A stretch of DNA of 64,000 nucleotides from Salvator merianae (lineage: Eukaryota > Chordata > Lepidosauria > Squamata > Teiidae): NCBI GenBank assembly GCA_003586115.2, contig QVOM02000034.1:127383936-127447935 (forward strand). Direction: 5' to 3'. Below, one piece after another: positions 58,835-64,000 of the stretch (position 1 is the first letter of the stretch; every line of letters begins with the position of its first letter). The translations under genes were made by a program, and so were the position numbers. Below the pieces are notes generated by a model. That model saw only the letters and a list, made by a program, of their open reading frames with translations, was not told the DNA's origin and did no database searches.

Positions 58835-59125
58835 ACTGTCAGAATCAATCCTGACTACTCACTGGAAGGACAAATACTGAAGCTGAAATATTTTGGCCAC
58901 ATAATGAGAAGACAGGACTCACTAGAAAAGACCCTGATGCTGAGAAAGATTGAAGGTAAAGGGAGAAAGGGATGGTAGAAGATGAGATGGATAGTTAGTA
59001 CCACAGAAGAAACAAACGTGAGCTTTGGGAAACTTTGGAAGACAGTAGAGGACAGAAGGGCCTGGTGTATTGTGGTCCATGGTGCTGCAGAGAAATAGAC
59101 ACATCTTAATGACTGAACAACATTT
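58835..59125 (+). mobile_element. BovB (RTE) LINE, 3' end of ORF2
   Basis: In frame with a few stops: LKLKYFGHIMRRQDSLEKTL, MLRKIEGKGRKGW, then after a stop KMRW, VEDRRAW and VHGAA, ending in TCAAT-poor sequence near gaacaac. This is the well-known C-terminal end of BovB-type ORF2, common in squamates and ruminants. No 5' part is present. Confidence 0.85.
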
Positions 59126-61910
59126 TCATCTGCAGTTTTGTAAGTAACGTCTAGTTATCCCCTGAAAAAGCTACATTTAGTTCACTTTTCCTCTCTCACC
59201 TGGAACTGACTGCATTGGAGTCTGAAAGGAACCTTCCCTCCCTAAAATTGCCAGGATGCCATTCCCAGACATTTAACAATTCAACCAAATCTTCTACATT
59301 CTGGAAATTGCTTTCCAAACACCAAAAATATCAAAGTCAGCCACTGTTAGCATGGTGCCTCCATAAGGCACCAGTTACTGTCATTCTCAGCCATTTCTTC
59401 AATTCAGACTTACATGTTCTGGTTCTTAGAGGATAATTGTCATTGTCATTTACACACTAGAGATTTTGAGATGGGTTTGCAACAGCCTATAAAAATCTGG
59501 ATAGCAGAATTATGTGCTTGGGTCAATATATAGTAGGAATAGCTGGAAGTAGGCTGACATGGCAGCGACCAGAATCAGTTATAAGAGAAGACTGAAGGGT
59601 GCAAGTGTGAGCCAGTGGGTGCATTTTGTGACAAAACACGCATCCTTACACACATCCTTGTTTCAGCCTTGTGTGAATGCACATAAATGGATGAAGCCAC
59701 TGTTGACTGTTCAGTTTGAATTGGAAACTGGTTATCAATTAGGGACTTCAGGAAGATGTTTTTTCTCCATTACCAGTATTCCTTTTAAATTTCGACTGGA
59801 AGAAAGTGCCCAAGATGAAAAATCCACATGGAATCCTATCATAGCTATACAAACAACCAAGAGCACAGTACCAAGAAGAGTCAATTACTGTCCCGAAGAC
59901 ATTTGGTTCACATTACTAAAAGTCAGTTGAATTTAATAAAGAGAGAATAATTTATTTGTCCCAAACACAGATTTTATCTTCTGTAATATTATTCTTGTTC
60001 TCACTGATTAACACAGGATACAGTACACTGAACAAACAGGATCAGGACTTCAATTAACTTGCGCCTTAGAGTTTTCCTGTGGAAGTTATCAGTCAAGTCT
60101 GTTTCCCATTCAATTGGCACCCAAAATCAGTCACCTGATTTCAACTCATGTAGAGGTATCCTGGCTGTTCAACAAAAAGCAAGTTTCAGAATGTATTGCA
60201 TAAATTCAACAGCTATCTGAAGCTCATTAATTCATTTCAGATAACTGTTGCCTGTGGTGACTTTTTAACTATCTTCAGGTTCTTTTTATTCTTATTGTTT
60301 TCTAGCGTCTCCTACCCAGAGCTTCTGAAGATTATATTCATGCTCTGATTTCTAAGGTCAAGCTAATTACTTGTCCTTCTGACCCCATACCCTCTAACTG
60401 ACTCCTGGGATACATTGCTCAGATCTAATTGACGCTGTTATAAATTCTCCACTCTCCTCTGGGAAGCTTCTTCATGCATTTGGTTATGCTTTGGTAAGTA
60501 CTATTTAAAATAAATCTTTAAGCTTATTAAACTCTCCCTAAATATCTACCTACTAAATTATCCTGGCTCCTTTTTCTTCCTTCTTATTTACATAGCCTTG
60601 TTTCTAATTCTGGATTATGTATTAAGAATAATGTCACATTGTATTAGTGTGATCAGACATGCTTAAAGGTGCACCCCTAAGAGAACTGAAGTCGGGGATG
60701 TCAAACATTTTACTCCTGCATGTACCTTACCACATCCTGAAGTCTTGGAATCGTTGACCTTTCCGTATACCAGGAATAATAAGACTGAAAGCGATGCTTT
60801 TTTTCAGTCACATTGGGTATGAAACTTGGAGGGAAATCCAGCCAATTCCATATAAATGCTGCTAGTGAGAACCAATTAGGGTCATGGAAACACTGCTGCC
60901 AGTGGCCAATAAGTGGTGAGCACTTGTTGTTAGGGAGATATTGCCAGATTTCAAGACAAAGGAACAGCAACATCTTGTAACATGAGGTAGGATTATTCAT
61001 TTTTACTGTTTGAATGCCTGATTTTTTGGATGGCTACAGAACTGGTGTGTTTTCTAAAAGGGGCAACTGAAAAAAACCCTGTCTGATTGTACCCTATGTA
61101 AAGCCCAGGATTCACAGTACTGTATCATCTAACTTCTGGAAGAGAGAGAATTTCAAGTGTTTGTTACACCTGACAGCAGCCAACTGTAAGGAAAAAGTTA
61201 ATGACCAGAAAAACTGAACTGACCCTTGAGGATTTGACTCTAGTACTGAACAAAGTGGCCCCAGTAGATTCAGGAGATTTACAAGCTATAAAATCCTCTC
61301 ACATATTGGTTTTCTTCAGGATGCCCAAGATCAGCTGGTTTAGGTTTTAGGCCAAGCCACCTCTGGTAGTTCCAAGGTTCAGTTCACACCAAACCAGGAA
61401 GAACTGGTTTTTGTGCACATTTCTAATGTGAACTTCTTTTCCAAAGATAAAAATTACCAAACAGATGCTAGCAAACAGCTGAATCAGGATGTATTATTCT
61501 GAAGTCAATTAATTTGAAATAACTTCTAACTATACAATTGGAGATGCTTTTTTGGGGGGGAACGTGGAAGTTAGAGCACAAACAACAAAATGAAGTGGTT
61601 TGGATAATACTTATATTCTCATGCTATGTTCAATATCTTGAGAATTATTTTAGGTAGAAATAATATTTTACTTAGTTATGGAGGAAAACAGAACACTGCT
61701 GATTAAGATAAGAATGAAACTCATGGGATTTCTCAATAGTTTTATTCAGAAAGATTTTCTGAAACATAGCATGTATTGAATTATCTATATGCTCCATGTT
61801 TGATTATAATCTACATAGCCTTTTCATATTCTGAATGTGTTCTAGAGGGCTTTAATTCATGGACAGAAAACAAGAGATGCATGTTTTGGTTATGCTTTGC
61901 TATGCCAATA

Positions 61911-61963
61911 TTTTCTAAAAAATATTATTATTGGTTTTCTAAAAAATATTATTATTGGTTTTC
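61911..61963. repeat. 24-bp tandem duplication
   Basis: A 24-base unit (61911-61934, beginning ttttctaaaaaatatt) is repeated exactly at 61935-61958 and followed by the first five bases of a third unit. Exact identity suggests a recent event. Confidence 0.9.
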
Positions 61964-62959
61964 AACAGATGTGGCTTACTCCAAGCAAGAGGTGGACATA
62001 TGTATTTTGGAACATGTACTTCTAAGTTAGTTCTTTTTATTTTCTTCTGAGTGTTAATTTTGGAAGTACTGCTTTCTTCATAGGGAAATAATCTGTCTTT
62101 AATGCTAAAAAAACTTGTGGAAGATGAGACCCACTCTAACTACTGAATGTCGATTTTCTCAGCAGTTCCAAATAAAAGAACAAGGAAAGATAAAAATCAA
62201 AAGAGGATCAGTTCAGTTCCAAATTATTTTCTATCAATCTCATCATGCCATCTCATGAGTTTATAATATAGGACTAAAATATCTCTTCCCCTTTGTGGCA
62301 GATAAGACAGAAAATGTTGCCATGGTAAGTTCTAACCTTTGGGAGCAAATTATTTCAAAATATGGTAGGAACTAACACAAAGTTATGTTCACAAGTGAAA
62401 TAAAAAGATAACACTCCTTCCAAGATCACTTGTTCAATAAGTTGGATGCATAAATACATTCTAAGCAAATATAATTAAGAAAAAATATCATGTATTATCT
62501 TCCTGTTCCACAACAGTATATGGGTCGTTAAGTAGTGACCAGAAAGCTCTTGAAAGCTAATACTGTTTAAAAATCATGCTTTGCAGCCTCTGGTCCAAAG
62601 GAAAATTAAAATGCATTTGTCAGAGAAAATGGCAACCTTTACGGGGAAAAAACATCAATTATAAACCAAACCATCAGGAATAATTAAGCATGCAAAATAT
62701 TTTCAAATTATTCCTGAGCAAAATCATGCAATTCAGTAGTAATTCTTAATTATTTAGTTTTCTCCAATTCATAGCATTTAAGATATTTAAGAATGCTGCC
62801 TTTTTTGCATGATTTGAGCAAATATTTACCCAGCTGAACTGAAGTTTCGCCTTGTTAGAAGATTTCACCTTTGGTATGTCACACAACTATAGCTATCCTT
62901 CTGCCTGTCTGGAAGCATGGGGGCCGTTTTCATTTTCCATGGAGAACCGGGAAAGATAC

Positions 62960-64000
62960 TGACTTCCCAATACTTCTATTATTTATTATTTATTTGTTGC
63001 ATTTAGTTTCTATCCTATGATAAACAGTCTGGAGAGAAGGCGTTTCTAATCTGAAAACAATACAAAAATACAATATACTGGTATTGAAACAGTAAAATTC
63101 TAACATAATAAAGCTATGTACCAGTACCTGGACAGAAGGCAGCCTTCCTCTTTAACTAAATATTCTCTTTAGGTGGGGGTGGCCTTGAACTGCAAAGCAG
63201 AGACTGTGTTCAGACATAGCAAAAGGGTGCCTTAGAGGCACCTCAGAGGCACCTCACAGAGACAGTATGTGGCCCTTCTCAACTTTCTCTAATCCATCTT
63301 TTCTAGTACTAAATGTTTATGAGAGGGTAGGGGTAGACTGGTGTTTGAACAATCCTATCATGAAGCTGTCCAGAAGTTGTCTCAGAGGCACCTCAGAGAT
63401 GCCTTTTTTTTCCCTGTATCAGTTCACAGCCAGAGAGTTCCATGGAAGCTCTCCGTTAAAAAGAAAGTCTAGTATAGAAGCACCTTGCCTTCCCACTGCT
63501 TGTTCACTCCCCTTCCTCCCGGGAAGATCCTTTACCCCCCCAAACAGTGTATTCTACTTTATCTTTAGGCACCCTTCCAGTATCTAAGCATCTCAGCCAA
63601 CAACTACCAGTTACTTTTCTGCCTTTCGGCTCAGACAATCATTAGTTTGAGTTTTTCCACCAAATCCTTTAATGGATTACAATCCAGATTTCACTACTGG
63701 GAGGGTAAACATGAAATAAAAGTAGTATGCTCAGATGTTTTATTTAGCCAGTGTGCTTATTTTTAGCACACGCGTCTGCAGCGACAGCTGTTTGGCTGAA
63801 CTAAAATACCCACTGAAAAAAATCTCTGACCAGATATAGTAGGTTAACATCAAAGCAAAGAATTCATGGATTAATTGCAGAAAGCTACACTTTCACTCAA
63901 AAAGCCTTTATTTTGTACTTTCATGCCATGAGCTCAACTTCTTATGATGACGCATTGTATTATAAAGCTTTCCTACACAAACAATAGATATTGGACAGGT
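62960..64000. other. Intron sequence at the window end
   Basis: Near 62980-63120 an attatttattatttatttgt stretch followed by tttctatcctatgataaaca looks like a reversed LINE tail, weakly. Near 63220-63400 the motif cagaggcacctca recurs three or more times; the family is unknown. No gene. Confidence 0.4.

Larger units (their letters stand above)
52298..64000 (-). other. C1orf21: C1orf21 intron
   Basis: Intron sequence on the - strand up to the window edge, filled with LINE pieces (CR1, L2-like, BovB) and AT-rich single-copy sequence. No other C1orf21 exon was recognised. Confidence 0.7.

Noticed and set aside
59559..59930. 123-codon open frame on the + strand
   Set aside because: No recognisable domain, no splice context, AT-rich intron composition and no family similarity; most likely chance.
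1..64000. CRISPR arrays, bacterial operons, phage or toxin-antitoxin systems
   Set aside because: The window is spliced vertebrate DNA; no spaced identical repeats or prokaryotic gene organisation were seen.

Overview
This is a 64 kb piece of a vertebrate nuclear genome, AT-rich, with spliced genes, large introns and many old transposon copies. The repeat mix points to a squamate reptile (lizard or snake): a CR1 LINE, L2-like LINE 3' ends, a BovB-type RTE fragment, an L1, a Tc1 element, a Penelope-like fragment, a gypsy-like LTR and tRNA-derived SINEs. The squamate assignment is inference from repeats plus knowledge of amniote genomes; the two genes are read directly from translated exons.

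Region 1 (1-29.3 kb): the 3' part of EDEM3 on the + strand. Fourteen coding exons (3774-26132) join in phase into 718 codons ending in the ER retrieval signal KDEL. They are followed by a 3' UTR of about 3.1 kb, with a poly(A) signal at 29262-29267. They encode most of the GH47 mannosidase-like domain, a linker, the protease-associated (PA) domain and an acidic tail. The first exons, about 200 residues including the signal peptide, lie upstream of the window. Introns hold two copies of one hAT-like non-autonomous element (4285-4844 and 8729-9231), two tRNA-derived SINEs, a long foldback (9411-9938), an L2 tail, a MIR-like SINE and a head-to-head Penelope-like inverted repeat (25362-25606).

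Region 2 (about 29.3-45 kb): intergenic. A degenerate L1 (about 31.2-36.7 kb) is split by a complete but dead Tc1 transposon (33974-35490). Beyond it are an hAT-like MITE, a gypsy-like LTR on the - strand and unassigned sequence.

Region 3 (about 45-64 kb): the 3' end of C1orf21 on the - strand, convergent with EDEM3. Only the last 12 codons and stop (52259-52297) are here; lower coordinates should hold its long 3' UTR, and higher coordinates up to the window end are intron. This part carries a palindromic MITE, a CR1 tail, a pogo/Tigger-like MITE, a CR1 with a nearly open reverse transcriptase, L2-like pieces and a BovB C-terminal fragment.

The EDEM3/C1orf21 order and convergent orientation match human chromosome 1q25 as I remember it, so the locus looks syntenic. 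I saw no CRISPR, operon, RNA gene or bacterial feature. The most unusual items are structural: inverted repeats, nested transposons and decayed ribozyme-like motifs.
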